Source: Przewalskia tangutica
Lineage: Eukaryota; Streptophyta; Magnoliopsida; Solanales; Solanaceae
Length of the DNA: 64,000 nt
Direction of reading: 5' to 3'
NCBI GenBank assembly: GCA_029844215.1
Contig: CM056736.1
Span: forward strand, 52,575,562-52,639,561
This document shows, piece by piece, positions 24,891-36,200 of the stretch. Each line of letters opens with the position of its first letter. Within the stretch, counting starts at the first letter, position 1. The notes beneath the pieces were generated by a model. It saw nothing but the letters and a program-made list of their open reading frames with translations, searched no databases and was not told where the DNA came from. Made by a program: the position numbers and the translations under genes.

Positions 24891-25567
24891 CTTGATTGAT
24901 TAATGTTGCATCATGGACATGTCTACACCGATGCAGAATTCCGGGGGCATGCGGCCATGATGCGAACATGATTGATGTTATGGGCGTGAGAACCATAGTT
25001 GTATTTGAGTGATGACCTTGAGGGCGTGAGCCCCTGACTTGACTGCTTTTACGTTGTGTACTGTAGTTTGGTTATCATGCATGTCTCCTGCTTTTTATAG
25101 ACTGCTATGATTTCATTTATAGTACTTTACAGTTTCACATACTTGGTACCTGTTGTACTGACCTCCTTCGGGGGGCTGCGTTCATGCCGCAGGTAGAGGT
25201 ACATCGGTCGTGGATCCCCGCTCTTAGGATCTCATTTCAGCGTGTTGGAAAGCTCCGTTCCTTCGGAGGCTTATCTTTTGGTATGTGTTCCCTGAGTTGT
25301 AGGTTCTTGTACATTCAGGGGTATGGCGGGGCCCTGTCCCGTCATAGTTGTTGTAAATCTTAGAGTGCAGAAGCTGTTGTGGCGGGGTTGTAAAAGGATT
25401 AAAGCTATTCGGGTTTTTATGTATATATACGGAAAAGCTATTTTGGTTGGCTGTTTATTTATCATGTCTCATTTCATGTTTAAAGTTTTTATTTAGCTGG
25501 TTTTCTCGATGTTGTATCGCTAGGTGCAGGTAAGGCACGATCCACGCCCGATTTTCGGGGTGTGACA

Positions 25568-25580
25568 TAGTGTATCGAGC
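25568..25580 (+). other. B primer binding site, damaged
   Basis: TAGTGTATCGAGC follows the LTR end directly, where relatives have AAAGTGGTATCGAGC. The site and its spacer look shortened. Confidence 0.6.
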
Positions 25581-25763
25581 GATTAATCCTCGGAAAGTGT
25601 CTCTGAAGTCTAGTAGAGTCTTGATTATCGGTGTGTTGTGCACCACATCTATAATCGAGAGGCTATAGGACATTTAGGATTAGTTTCCATTCTTCTCATT
25701 ACGAGATCGTGCCTTAGAACATGTTGTAAGTTGGACCCCTCGGCGTGTTTCGTTTTTACGATT

Positions 25764-26790
25764 ATGCCTCTGCGAAAGGCGAGGCGAAGGGCAAAGCGGT
25801 AGGCTGTAGTGGGATTAGAGAATGCGAGCGCGAGCGCGAGGCGATGAGGTAGTGCTTGACGGCGAGTTTGCGGCGCCGCCAAAGAGAGTTTAGACGCGGC
25901 GGCTGCTGAGACTCTGATACACGAGCCTCCATCCAGCGAGGCGGGAGATGGGTCGCGAGAGATGGCGATTATTGGCGAGTTGTGGCGATATGAGATAAAT
26001 TTGGGCCAGCGATTCGATTCCAGTTCACACACCGTAGTGCAGTGACGATTTGAGGCTACGGATTTCCTTAGTTGTAGCCACTTTGAGTTTTACGTCGAGG
26101 CGGAGGATGATCCGCGAGTTCATCCGTCGATTCAGAGATCATCACGGTGATCAAGGCTTGAAGCCGAGTCTGTGATATTTAGTTCGCATCGCTGCGTGAT
26201 ACCGCGATCGATTGGTTTGACTCGTGGATTTCGGGAGAGCATGCACTTCGGTAGTTTGGGACGAGTTTTGGGGCCTTCAGCACATTTCTTGCCTCCACAA
26301 ATGAGAGGGCTCGGTAAACAATTTTTGATGTTGAGGCGAGCGGCGTCTGATTGGAGTACAATGTGAGTTCGACTCATTGGCGGTATGTTCCGCATTAGTA
26401 GCTAGTATGGAGGATCGAGTGCACCGATATGTTCTGAGGGCTCGATGATTACCTGAGAGTTGTTGGTGTTTCTCTTGTTGGGCATGGGCATTGCCCGCAT
26501 TCGAGCTCACTTGGAGTGCGAGGCCTTGAGCAGCAGGATCGGCTTTGTGAGAAGAAGGCCAAACGGCGGATATTTTGGCGACTTCGAGCGCGCCTCGTGG
26601 CAGACTAGTTATGTACCTCGCGTCTTGAGAGCAGTCGGGGCTCGAGGGTTCAGATTTTCGGAAGCGAGGGTGTTAACGGTGAAGCCACCCTACCTCGTTG
26701 TGCGTTGGTAGACTCCATTTTGGAGAGTGTCGTGCTAGATTGGGAGTGTTTTGCATGCGGCCCGAGGCCATTTGCGAGCTGTCGACCAAG
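25764..26790 (+). pseudogene. B long-class gag remnant
   Basis: Starts ATGCCTCTGCGAAAGGC. A capsid-type region can be followed in pieces: a PREFIRRFRDHHGDQGL-like stretch (about 26110-26160), then FLMLRRAASD (about 26315), then MEDRVHRYV (about 26409). The zinc-knuckle part (26699-26782) is damaged by deletions but keeps the order TGCG...CATTTTGGAGAGTGTCG. The length from start to knuckles, about 935 bp, agrees with F and G. No continuous frame remains although the LTRs look young, so consensus indels or old defects copied in trans are both possible. Confidence 0.68.
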
Positions 26791-27528
26791 GAAGCGCGGA
26801 TGTTACGACTCGGCCGAGGATCTGGCTGGTTCATCACCTTCTGACTATCGCCTGCGGTGCCTATGATTAGAATGGAGCGGTAGCCGGTATATCCTTAACC
26901 TCTAGAGTTTTGGTATGCTTGTCATGATGATCTCATTATTGTGTGCTATATACGGATAGCATTGTGATATGTGTGAGTTAGAATACATGGTTAGTTGGGA
27001 GGTTACGTATGGGGCATGGGTAGTGTGAGATGGAAGTGGTAGCTTTCATGATGTGAAATAGGTAAGATTGTTCCGTGTCGGAGCAAGAGTTGGCGCGACG
27101 ATGGGTCGGGTTGGGGCGTGTTGCGGGCCAACCCGTCTGTTCGGTAGGGTCAGCTCAGGTGGTCAGCGGTGGCGGTCACGAGTGCTAGGCCCAAGTTTAG
27201 ATGACCATCGTATGAGTTAGTGAATCGTGATACGTTCGATCGAGAATCGATTCGTGAAGGCGGGAATGGCCTTGGAAATCGAGGTTAGTGAGATGACCAA
27301 GTTTGGAGTAGTGACTCCAGGGTTGGGAGCAAGCGTTGTGAAGTGTGATGCGGATACTAGAACGAGTTCGAGTGTTCGTGAAGAGTACTACGAGAAGGGA
27401 GAAGTGAGCGTGTGTTTTGTGGCGGTGTGGCATGATTGTTTTAAATGCGTATAGCGGTGAAGACTATCACGGCGCCTTTGTTTTGAGACCTTGAAGGAAC
27501 ATTCGGACGAATGTTTCTAAGGAAGAAT
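26791..27528 (+). pseudogene. B conserved 3' internal region
   Basis: An open frame at 27227-27454 includes RFVKAGMALEIEVSEMTKFG, the same conserved run as in F and G. Function unknown; no pol motifs. It ends with GAACATTCGGACGAATGTTTC and the purine tract AAGGAAGAA (27519-27528). Confidence 0.5.
27519..27528 (+). other. B polypurine tract
   Basis: AAGGAAGAA directly precedes TGTTATACCG. It is shorter than the AAGGGGGGAAGAA of D and I, so G bases have probably been lost. Confidence 0.65.
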
Positions 27529-27728
27529 GTTATACCGTATTTCAGAGTATGTACATGTGGGCGTGCGTAATTTTGAGCCTTAAGTTAGGCATGTTTGAAA
27601 TTTTGTGCACAACCCGTATAGAGTCGTTTTTTACGAAGCGTTTCCACGACTTTCGTAGGAAAAATTCCGGCTATGTCATTTATAATTTTTGCGGATTTTT
27701 AGGAGGCGAAATATTTCGGACCAGGAGG

Positions 27729-27959
27729 GTGTGTATGTCACCTCGCATTGAAGCAAGTGGGGGCTTGGGCGATTTGGGCGTCCAAGAGGCCAGTTGGCCT
27801 TGGCGATTGGCTCCTCTTTTGTGCCTTGTTTTGTGGCTTGTTTTGTGGAGTGTTTTGTGGAGTAGGGTTAGGGTGCACTTGGCTTGATCTTGGCCTTACA
27901 CTTGCCTTGCACATGGCTTGATCTTGGCCATTGGTTGGCTTTTGGTTTTGCTATAAATA
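27729..27959 (+). promoter_or_regulatory. B 3' LTR core promoter
   Basis: TATAAATA at 27952-27959. The G-box position reads GTGTATGTCACC and has lost its palindrome compared with the 5' LTR. Confidence 0.55.
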
Positions 27960-30014
27960 CCCCCTAAGTGTGAAGACTTCATCCATTCCAAATATCTTCC
28001 AAGTCTTGGAAACCCCTCCCCTCCCCCTTAGCCGAGGGGTACACCCCCCCCTCTAGCGGTGCTAGCCGTGGGGTACCCCCCCCCTAGCCTAGTTGTTTTC
28101 GTATAATACCCCTTGTTGTGGTATAGAAATACTCTCCTAGTATTGTTATAATGTCCAAATACCTTGGCCCAAATACCTTGTAGTATTCCCAAGGTTACAT
28201 TTATACAAAAGCCCAGAAAATACGATTATACTTTCCTTTAGCCTCTAAACGAAACCCTAAGGAAATCTTCACCCGTAGTTGAAGTTGTAAGTAGAAGTTG
28301 GTTAGAACTTCTAAGGGTTGTTTGGAGCGGATTGGAGCACTCGGAGTAGGAGCTAGACGTTGCTCAGGAGCGACATTATACTTGGATAATTTTGGGCTTA
28401 TCGAGGTAAACACTACTGTCCTTCTATTGTAATTGGAAATTACATGTTAGAATATATAGTTGAAGTATACTATATATAGAACTATACTTAGTACTGTGGC
28501 AATGTCTTTTGACTTAAGCCTGAAGAATTAAGCCCATCGAATCAGTAATTACATAGGGTGTATTCTGATGACTTGTGTAGTATTACTGTGTAGTAGGATT
28601 GTACACGTCCGGTTAGGCGTGTAAAACCCCACTGGTTGGCTTGGTAGCCGGCCTCGATAGAGAAAGAGATTCTGTTGTGGCGGGGAGATCTTGACGAATT
28701 TTCTGTAGAATATTCTACGTTGTGGTCTAGATGATAATAGGCGCCTTGTGGCCTTATAGGTTGAAGTACCTACGTGTGGCGCGATTTACTTGGCTTAAGG
28801 AGTAGCCGACTGTTTGGAGCGTTTTGCTATTAGTCGATACTCGTCGCGAGGTATGTGAACCTCTTCCTATCTCTTCTAGCATGATATGTGTGAACTATGT
28901 AGTACGGTAGACGTACATGTGTTAACTATGTTTGATTGTTCTTAAAACATAAAGTGTTATAACGGCTTTATGGGAAGTTGGTTATAACAGCTTTATGTAG
29001 GTAAGAAAATACTTTGGGGTTTTAAAAGGTAACTGATGTGAATTATAACTGGCTAGTTATAATAAAGAACTTGATGTATTTCAAAAGATTTATAAATCGT
29101 TTTGAAGGGAGAGTAACACTTGGTTTTAAAGGTTTTAAAAAGAGTTATACTAGCTTTATGGGGAGTTAGGTATAATGTCTTAAGAATGGTAAAGAAAATG
29201 GTTTACTGATGTTAGAAGTTAAGAGACTTGATCTTATGAGATAAGAGACTTAACTTATTTGTTTTAATGTGAATGTTTGTGTGAAACCTCATTCGTGAGT
29301 AATGAGTACTTGGTTTTTAAAGGGATAATGTTTTACTGATTTCGGAAATCAGAATGTGTATCGACAAACCACTGCAGCGTTAATAAAAGGAAAATGTATT
29401 GACTAATGAAGTATTATTAAAACCAGTAGAAACCTCCATCTGCATAGAAACTAAGATGAGACAAAATGATGTTACATTTTTCTAGATCATGGCTGCTGTA
29501 AAAAGAATGTTGTAAACAAGATTAACCTACTCTCACGTAAGACATATATTACTCAATTGTTCTAAAAAGGAATCAAGTGATTAAGTTTATGAACTATGAA
29601 ACCTTTTGAAAATGAAGCTTGAGTAATTGAAACTAGGCAAAGCTGGAACTTAGGAAAGAATGTTGTTACTTGATTTTGAAAAGGAATGTGGGTTGGTCAT
29701 TCTAATACTACGAATTATCGGGTGACTTTGATAAAAGTAATGGATCTCTTTTAAAGAATTTAACGTACGTAGTACTTTAGGGTTAAAACCCGGATTTTGT
29801 CATAAAATGAAAGTACTTTGAGTTGTGTATAACTTGCCTATGCTTGTTGTTGTGAAACGTGCCTATGCTTGTTGTGATAGCCTTTGTTGTGCAAAGCGTT
29901 GTATTCGTGTTACGCGTCTCGATGGAGGTCGGTTGGTAGTTGAGAACTTACTTGGGCGTCTTGGCGGTGGCGGAGAAATTCCGCAGTGCGTTCGCTGATA
30001 GTATTATTGTTGTT

Positions 30015-30215
30015 AATCGCTTTGGACATCTTACGACGATCGTAGCGCACGGGTATGTTTCCATTTTGATTATCGCCTTGTGATTTCCCTTTGGACATAC
30101 TGACACGATGCGTAGCGCACGAGTATGCGTCCATTTGGAATGTTGTCTTATTGCTCCCTTTTTGGACATACTGACACGATGCGTAGCGCACGGGTATGCT
30201 TCCATTTGGATTGTT
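30015..30215 (+). repeat. Tandem-repeat block of B 3' LTR
   Basis: Three units as in 24680-24890. The first differs (TTACGACGATCGTAGC) and resembles the F array more than its sister copy does. Confidence 0.78.
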
Positions 30216-30895
30216 ATCTTGATTGATTAATGTTGCATCATGGACATGTCTACACCGATGCAGAATTCCGGGGGCATGCGGCCATGATGCGAACATGATT
30301 GATGTTATGGGCGTGAGAACCATAGTTGTATTTGAGTGATGACCTTGAGGGCGTGAGCCCCTGACTTGACTGCTTTTACGTTGTGTACTGTAGTTTGGTT
30401 ATCATGCATGTCTCCTGCTTTTTATAGACTGCTATGATTTCATTTATAGTACTTCTGATTTCACATACTTGGTACTGTTGTCTCGACCTCCTTGAGGCTG
30501 CGTTCATGCCGCAGGTAGAGGTACATCGGTCGTGGATCCCCGCTCTTAGGATCTCATTTCAGCGTGTTGGAAAGCTCCGTTCCTTCGGAGGCTTATCTTT
30601 TGGTATGTGTTCCCTGAGTTGTAGGTTCTTGTACATTCAGGGGTATGGCGGCCCTGTCCGTCATAGTTGTTGTAAATCTTAGAGTGCATAGAAGCTTTGT
30701 GGCGGGGTTGTAAAAGGATTAAAGCGTTGGGTTTTTATGTATATATCGGAGCAATTGCTTTGGTTGGCCTGTTTATTTATCATGTCTCTCATTTCATGTT
30801 TAAAGTTTTTATTTCCGCTGGTTTTCTCTGATGTTGTATCGCTAGGGTGCCCGGGGTAAGGCACCAGTCACGGGCCCGATTTTCGGGGTGTGACA

Positions 30896-30900
30896 CTTTT
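30896..30900. other. Target-site duplication of B, right copy
   Basis: CTTTT, after which the C 5' LTR resumes (AAACCAAAAACTC). Confidence 0.9.
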
Positions 30901-31996
30901 AAACCAAAAACTCTTCAATTCCTCAAGTCTCTTTTCTTTTAGAAATCAAGTTCCTTTTAAAGACCAAATACTCATTTCTCGCGAATGAGGTTTCACAACT
31001 TTCTACACAATTTGAGTTCTTCATATATCATATCAAGTCAAATATAAGTCAAGTCCTTTATCTTTTAAAATCAGTAAACCAACCAAATTCACTTAGAACA
31101 TGTACATCTACCGTACTACATAGTTCACAACAATCATGCTATAAAAGATAGGAAAAGGTTCACATACCTCGCGACGATTATCGACAATTAGCAAAATGCT
31201 CCAAGTACTACAACCTTGCTAGCCTTTTCCACCCTTCAAGTAGAATACGCTACTCGTAGTACTTCCACCTATACTGGCCATAAAAACGTCTATCAACTTC
31301 TAGATCTCTTCGTAGAATATTCTAAATACCAGATTCCTTTATTCTATAGAAAATTCTGACACCTCCCGTAACCACATAAATCTCCTCCTCTACTCAGGCC
31401 CGCTACCAGGCCAACAACTCCCAGGGGATTACACGTCTAACCGGACGTGTTCAATTCTACTACACAGATAAACTACACAAGTCTACTGTAAATACAGTCC
31501 ATTGTAAATACAGTTAAATCCTTTATAATCATCCATCCAATAAATCTTATACTCAATTCTAAATTACTACAATATGTAATATCCAATTACAATAGGGAGA
31601 CATAGATCATTACCTCGATAAGCCCAAAATTATCCAAGATTATAAGTCGATCCTGAGCAACGTTTAGCTCCAATTCCTTATGCTCCAACCCGCTCCAAGC
31701 GACCCTTAGAAGTTTCTAAACAACTTCTCTTAACACTTCAACCACGCTAGGAAGATTTTTCTAGTGTTTCATTTTGCGACTATGGAATAAAGTAGTATTT
31801 TTGGGCTCCTAGCATTGAAACAACTTTGGAATACTACTAGGGATACTAGGCCAAGGTATTTGGGATTATACAACAATACACAAAGTATTTTCTACACAAG
31901 AGGGGGATGGAGGGACGAAACAACTACAAAGGGGAGGGAGTATTTGCTTTGGAAAGACTTAAGTGTGGAATGAATATTATGTCTTGCACTATGGGG

Positions 31997-32196
31997 TATT
32001 TATAGAAGAATCAAGGGCCAAGATCAAGGTAAGTGTATGGTTAGGATTGGGCCATGTGTGTGTGGGTCCCACCACACCACATGGCCAACGAGAATTAGTG
32101 CCAAGTGTTAGGGCCATTCGGCCATGGGGACAAGTGGCTAGCCACTTGTCCCACCAATTTCGGCCCACATGGCCACTCAAGGGGGTGACACGTGTC
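31997..32196 (-). promoter_or_regulatory. C 5' LTR core promoter
   Basis: TATTTATA at 31997-32004 (minus-strand TATA box), a perfect 24-bp palindrome at 32128-32151 and GACACGTGTC at 32187-32196. Confidence 0.68.
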
Positions 32197-33090
32197 GCTC
32201 CCTTACTCGCTCAAAATATTTCGTCTTCCGAAAATATCCAAAATACCGAAAATCTCAAAAACAAAGTGGGCCCCACAAAACCGTAAATTTCTCCCGTGGT
32301 CCCCACGTGACCATTTCCGAAAATAAAATCTCATAATTCTAATATAATCCAAGAAGTCCAAATACCAAATCTGGGAATCCAATTCCCACTAACGAACCTT
32401 TTTCCTTCACAAAACCTGGAAACTTTTCCGTCGAAAAATCACACCTTTCTTTCTTTCCAAAATTTCTGTCGTATTCTCGTACGTACGTCCCCACATACAT
32501 ACCCTGGAACTACGGGGTATAACAGGTGCTCTCGGCCTTGGGCTGATTTGTGGAGCTTAAGTTGTCCAAAAATTCTTAAAGTTTTAAGTGTTCTTCCTTA
32601 GGGTGTTAGGAAGATTGTGTACCAAGAGTTGGAAAAGATTTCACACCCCTAGCCTAGAAACCTTGCCTTGGACGAAACTTGCCATAGTTTGAGCCTAAGT
32701 GTTCTTCACTTTTTTGAGTTGGATCTTGAAGAGAAGTTGGTTAGGAGCTTCTAAGGGTTGCTTGGAGCGGGTTGGAGCGTAAGGAATTGGAGCTAAATAT
32801 TGCTCAGGATCGACTTATAAATCTTGGATAATTTTGGTCTTATCGAGGTAATGATCTTAGTCATTCTATTGTAATTGGATATTACATATTGTAGTAGTTT
32901 AGAATTGAGTATAAGATATATGGAAGGATGTTTATAAAGAATTGAACTGTATTTACATTGGACTGTATTTACAGTAGACTTGTAGTATTATTGTGGAGCA
33001 GAATTGTACACTTCCGGTTAGACGTGTAACCCCCTTGGAGTTGTTGGCTTGGTAGCGGGCCTTGATAGAGGAGGAGATTTATGTGGTTAC

Positions 33091-33106
33091 GGGGGGGGGG
33101 GGGGGG
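33091..33106 (+). repeat. Poly-G tract in D LTR1
   Basis: Sixteen G in a row between GTGGTTAC and AGGTGCTGCC. The same place has 15 G in LTR2 and 4 G in LTR3. Confidence 0.9.
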
Positions 33107-34479
33107 AGGTGCTGCCGAATTTTTCCGTAGAATAAGGAACCTTGTACTTAGAATTGTTCTACGAAGAGATCTAGAGGTTGATAGACGTTTTGTGACCTTT
33201 ATAGGTTGAAGTTCTGCGAGTAGCGTATTCTACTTGAAGGGTGGAAAAGGCTAGCAGGGTTATAATACTTTGGAGAGTTTTGCTAATTGTCGATAATCGT
33301 CGCGAGGTATGTGAACCTCTTCCTATCCTTTCTAGCATGATTTTTGTGAACTATGTAGTACGGTAGACGTACGTGTGCTAAACAAATTTGGTCGGTTTAA
33401 AACATAAAGTGTTATAATAGCTTTATGGGAAGTTAGTTATAACGACTTTATGTAGGCAAAAGAATGGATTGTTGATTTTCGAAGTTAAGAGACTTGATCT
33501 TAAAAGATAAGAGACTTAACTTATAAATGACTTTTTGTGAAATGTTAAGGACTTAAAGGGTGTTAATAAGTTGTGAAACCACATTCATGAGTAATGGGTA
33601 CTTGATCTTTAAAAGGAAAATGTTTTATTGATTTCGAAAATGAGAATAAGTATCGAACAAACCACTGCAGCGTTAATAAAGGAAAATGTATTGACAAATA
33701 ATTAATTATATTAAAACCAGTAGAAACCTCCATCTGCATAGAAGCTAAGATAAGACAAAATTGTATTATATTTCCTAGATCATGGTTGCTTTAATAAGAT
33801 CATTATAAACAAGTTTTGATTTTCTTAAATTCCAAAGTAAGAAGCTTGATTTATAAAAGAGAGAAACTTGAGAATTTGAAGTGTTTTTTGTTTAAAAGGA
33901 AGTCATGGTTTTGTCTTAAATTGGTTTAAAAAGGAAGTCATGGTTTTGTCTTAAGTTGGTTTATTCGAAAAGAAGATATGGAAATTGTTTTGGTTTACTT
34001 AAAAAGATAGTTACTCTATTTTGATACTACGGGTATCGTGTGACCTTTGTAAAAGAAATAGATCTTTTTAAAGAGTTAATGTATGTAGCACTTTGGGGTT
34101 AAAACCCGGATTTTGGCATAAAATGAAAGTACCTTGAGTTGTGAGTAACTTGCCTATGTTTGCTTGTGATAGCCTTGTTGTGCAAGTATTGTATCCTTAT
34201 GTTACGCGTCTCGATGGAGGGCCGTCGACTTGTTGTGAACTTACTTGGGCGTCTGGCGGTGTGGAGGATTCCACGGGTATGCTTCCATTGTTATTATCAC
34301 ATGGACATGTCTACACCGATGAGGATTAGGGGCATGCGGCCGTCGTCGGGTTAAACTCGGTATATTATTATTGTCACATGGGCGTATCTACAGATGAGGA
34401 TTAGGGCATGTGACCATTAGTGTTATTCCATAGACTAGCTCTTCGCGAGGTTTTCTTGATTGGGCTTTGGTATCCGGTA

Positions 34480-35000
34480 GTTGGCTCGTACTTGCCCGTG
34501 CGTGGTGATTCGGCTTTAGTTACGGTAGTTAGCCGTACTTGCCGTTCGGTTTGTGGCGAAGTCTCGTGACTTACAGTTGTGATCTGGTGGTTAGCCTAGT
34601 TACTTGCCCCCGTCAGCTACGTGACACATGTGGATCTGGTAGAGGCTATCGCACTTGCCACGTGTCAGCTTCGCGGCGAAGTCTCGTGACTTACGGTTGT
34701 GATCTGGTGGTTAGCCTGGTTACTTGCCCCCGTCAGCTACGTGGCGCAGGGAGGATCTGGTAAAGGCTATCGTACTTGCCACGTGTCAGCTTCGCGAGTC
34801 TGTGTTTGGACGAAGTTTCGTGATGCAGGGAGGATCTGGTAGAGGCTATCGTACTTGCCCCGGTCAGCTTCGTGATATAGTTATTTAGTATTGTTGGTAC
34901 GGCTTTGGTATCTGGTAGTTGGCTTTCGTACTTGCCCCGGTCAGTTGATGATGCAGGTGGATCTGGTAGCTATGCCTTCGTACTTACCCCATACGGTTTT
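34480..35000 (+). repeat. Tandem-repeat block of D LTR1
   Basis: Imperfect 60-70 bp units with GATCTGGTAG or GTATCTGGTAGTTGGC, GTACTTGCCCC and GTCAGCT.CGTG. Higher-order pairs carry GCGAAGTCTCGTGACTTACGG. ORFs here repeat the same peptide and are not genes. Confidence 0.8.
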
Positions 35001-35657
35001 ATGACACAGGTGGGACCTGATGTTCATGTGTACTCTTTGGTGTTATTATATCATAGACTGCCGGCAGTGAGGAAGGTATTCCACGGGCATGATTGATGTT
35101 GTGGGCGTGAGACCCATAGTTATATTTGAGTGATGACTTTGAGGGCGTGAGTCCCTGATTTGACATGACTGCTTATATATTGTGGACTGTAGTTGGGTTA
35201 TCATACATGTCTCCTATTTTATATAGACTGTTATGATTTCATTTACAGTATTTTCATTTTCACATACTTGGTACATGTTGTACTGACCTCCTTCGGGGGG
35301 CTGCGTTCATGCCGCGGTAAGTACGCGATCGTTGATCCTCGCTCTTAGGATCACAGTTCAGCGTTTGGGAAGCTCCGTTTCTCCGGAGGCTTATCTTTGG
35401 TATAGTCCTCTGTCGTAGTTGTGATTACATTCTTACAGGTCTGTAGTACTGTTGTGGGCAGGGTTTATAAAAGGATATAACTGTTCGGGTTTTATGTATA
35501 TATACAGAAAGGTAACCGTTTTGGTTAGGCTGTTTTCTTATTTCACAGTTTATCTTTTATGAGTTTTTATTTCCGCTGATTTTTCTCTGATGTTGTATCA
35601 CTAGGGTGCCCGGGGTAAGGCACCAGTCGCGGGCCCGAGGTCGGGTCGTGACAAAAT

Positions 35658-35669
35658 TTGTATCAGAGC
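35658..35669 (+). other. D internal 1 primer binding site
   Basis: TTGTATCAGAGC, one mismatch to the tRNA-iMet site TGGTATCAGAGC, 4 bases after LTR1. Confidence 0.8.
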
Positions 35670-36200
35670 AGTTAATCCTCGGAAAGTGTCTACAGACCGT
35701 GTCTAGTAGAGTCTTGATTATCGGTGTGTTGTGCACCACATCTATAATCAGGAGGATACATGATATTTAGGATATGAGTTCAAGGAGATGGCGATTACTA
35801 GCTGGTGGTGGTAGGAATGAAAACGGACGGGGCCAGGTGGTTAGCGATGCGATGATTCAACCTAGATCCGATAGTGCGAGACTTCGGGATTTCTTGAGTT
35901 GCGATTCGCGAGTTCTATAGATAGAGGCGAGGATGATCCTCGAGTGTCGTGCTAGTTTGGGAGATTGTTATACTGCGCCGTCGTGGCCATGTTATGGGAG
36001 GATGTCCAGTAGGAGGATACAAGAGGATGCCTCGGCTGCAGTCGATTGCGGGTTCGATTGTTGGGTGAAGGGGGTATTAGTCAGATGAGGTCTCCCCTAC
36101 CTCGTTGTGGCCGTTGTAATAGACTCCATTATGGGGAGTGTCGTACTACTTCGACAACTTGTATGCTTGCGGCCAACAGGGTCATTTGGTGAGAGTTTGT
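35670..36200 (+). pseudogene. D internal 1 gag remnant, N-terminus deleted
   Basis: Compared with internal 2, about 304 bp are missing at the junction GATATTTAGGAT|ATGAGTTC, which removes the gag start and N-terminal part. The first zinc knuckle (about 35965-36003) is out of frame. The second module lies at 36106-36200 (CGRCNRLHYGEC, then a GHLVRVC-type end in another frame). It cannot encode gag. Confidence 0.72.

Larger units (their letters stand above)
22206..25567 (+). repeat. B 5' LTR
   Basis: Begins TGTTATACCCCG and ends GGGTGTGACA. It contains promoter elements (22420-22653), an AT-rich middle, a three-unit tandem array and the U5-like tail. Confidence 0.92.
22206..30895 (+). mobile_element. 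Element B: complete young gag-only LTR retrotransposon
   Basis: B is plus-strand and 8690 bp long: 5' LTR 22206-25567 (3362 bp), internal 25568-27528 (1961 bp) and 3' LTR 27529-30895 (3367 bp). It has a perfect 5-bp target duplication (CTTTT) and an intact empty site in the sister LTR of its host C. The LTRs look identical over about 0.9 kb (about 23400-24275 against 28735-29608) and differ elsewhere mostly by short indels in GC-rich words. It is the last insertion in its branch of the nest. The internal region carries long-class gag and no pol. Confidence 0.92.
27529..30895 (+). repeat. B 3' LTR
   Basis: Sister of 22206-25567. Ends GGGTGTGACA at 30895, followed by the second CTTTT. Confidence 0.92.
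15430..32524 (-). mobile_element. Element C: complete gag-only LTR retrotransposon, split by B
   Basis: C is on the minus strand and inserted in D LTR1. The 5' LTR is 20553-32524, with B and one duplicated CTTTT inside it (3277 bp without them). The primer site is 20537-20548, the internal region 18649-20552 (1904 bp), the purine tract 18649-18662 and the 3' LTR 15430-18648 (3219 bp). LTR ends in element orientation are TGTTATACCCC and GGGTCGTGACA. The internal region has short-class gag with two zinc-knuckle modules and no pol. Flanks (GTCTT and GGTGC) show no target duplication. Confidence 0.87.
20553..32524 (-). repeat. C 5' LTR, interrupted by element B
   Basis: The pieces are 20553-22205 and 30901-32524. 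Together they match 15430-18648 in order. The break at CTTTT is exact. The right end TATAACA (32518-32524) abuts D LTR1. Confidence 0.87.
32525..35653 (+). repeat. D LTR1, right piece
   Basis: Continues the LTR after the C insertion. It is close to 37882-41138 and 43668-46900 and ends GGGTCGTGACA. It contains the poly-G tract and the tandem-repeat block. Confidence 0.88.
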
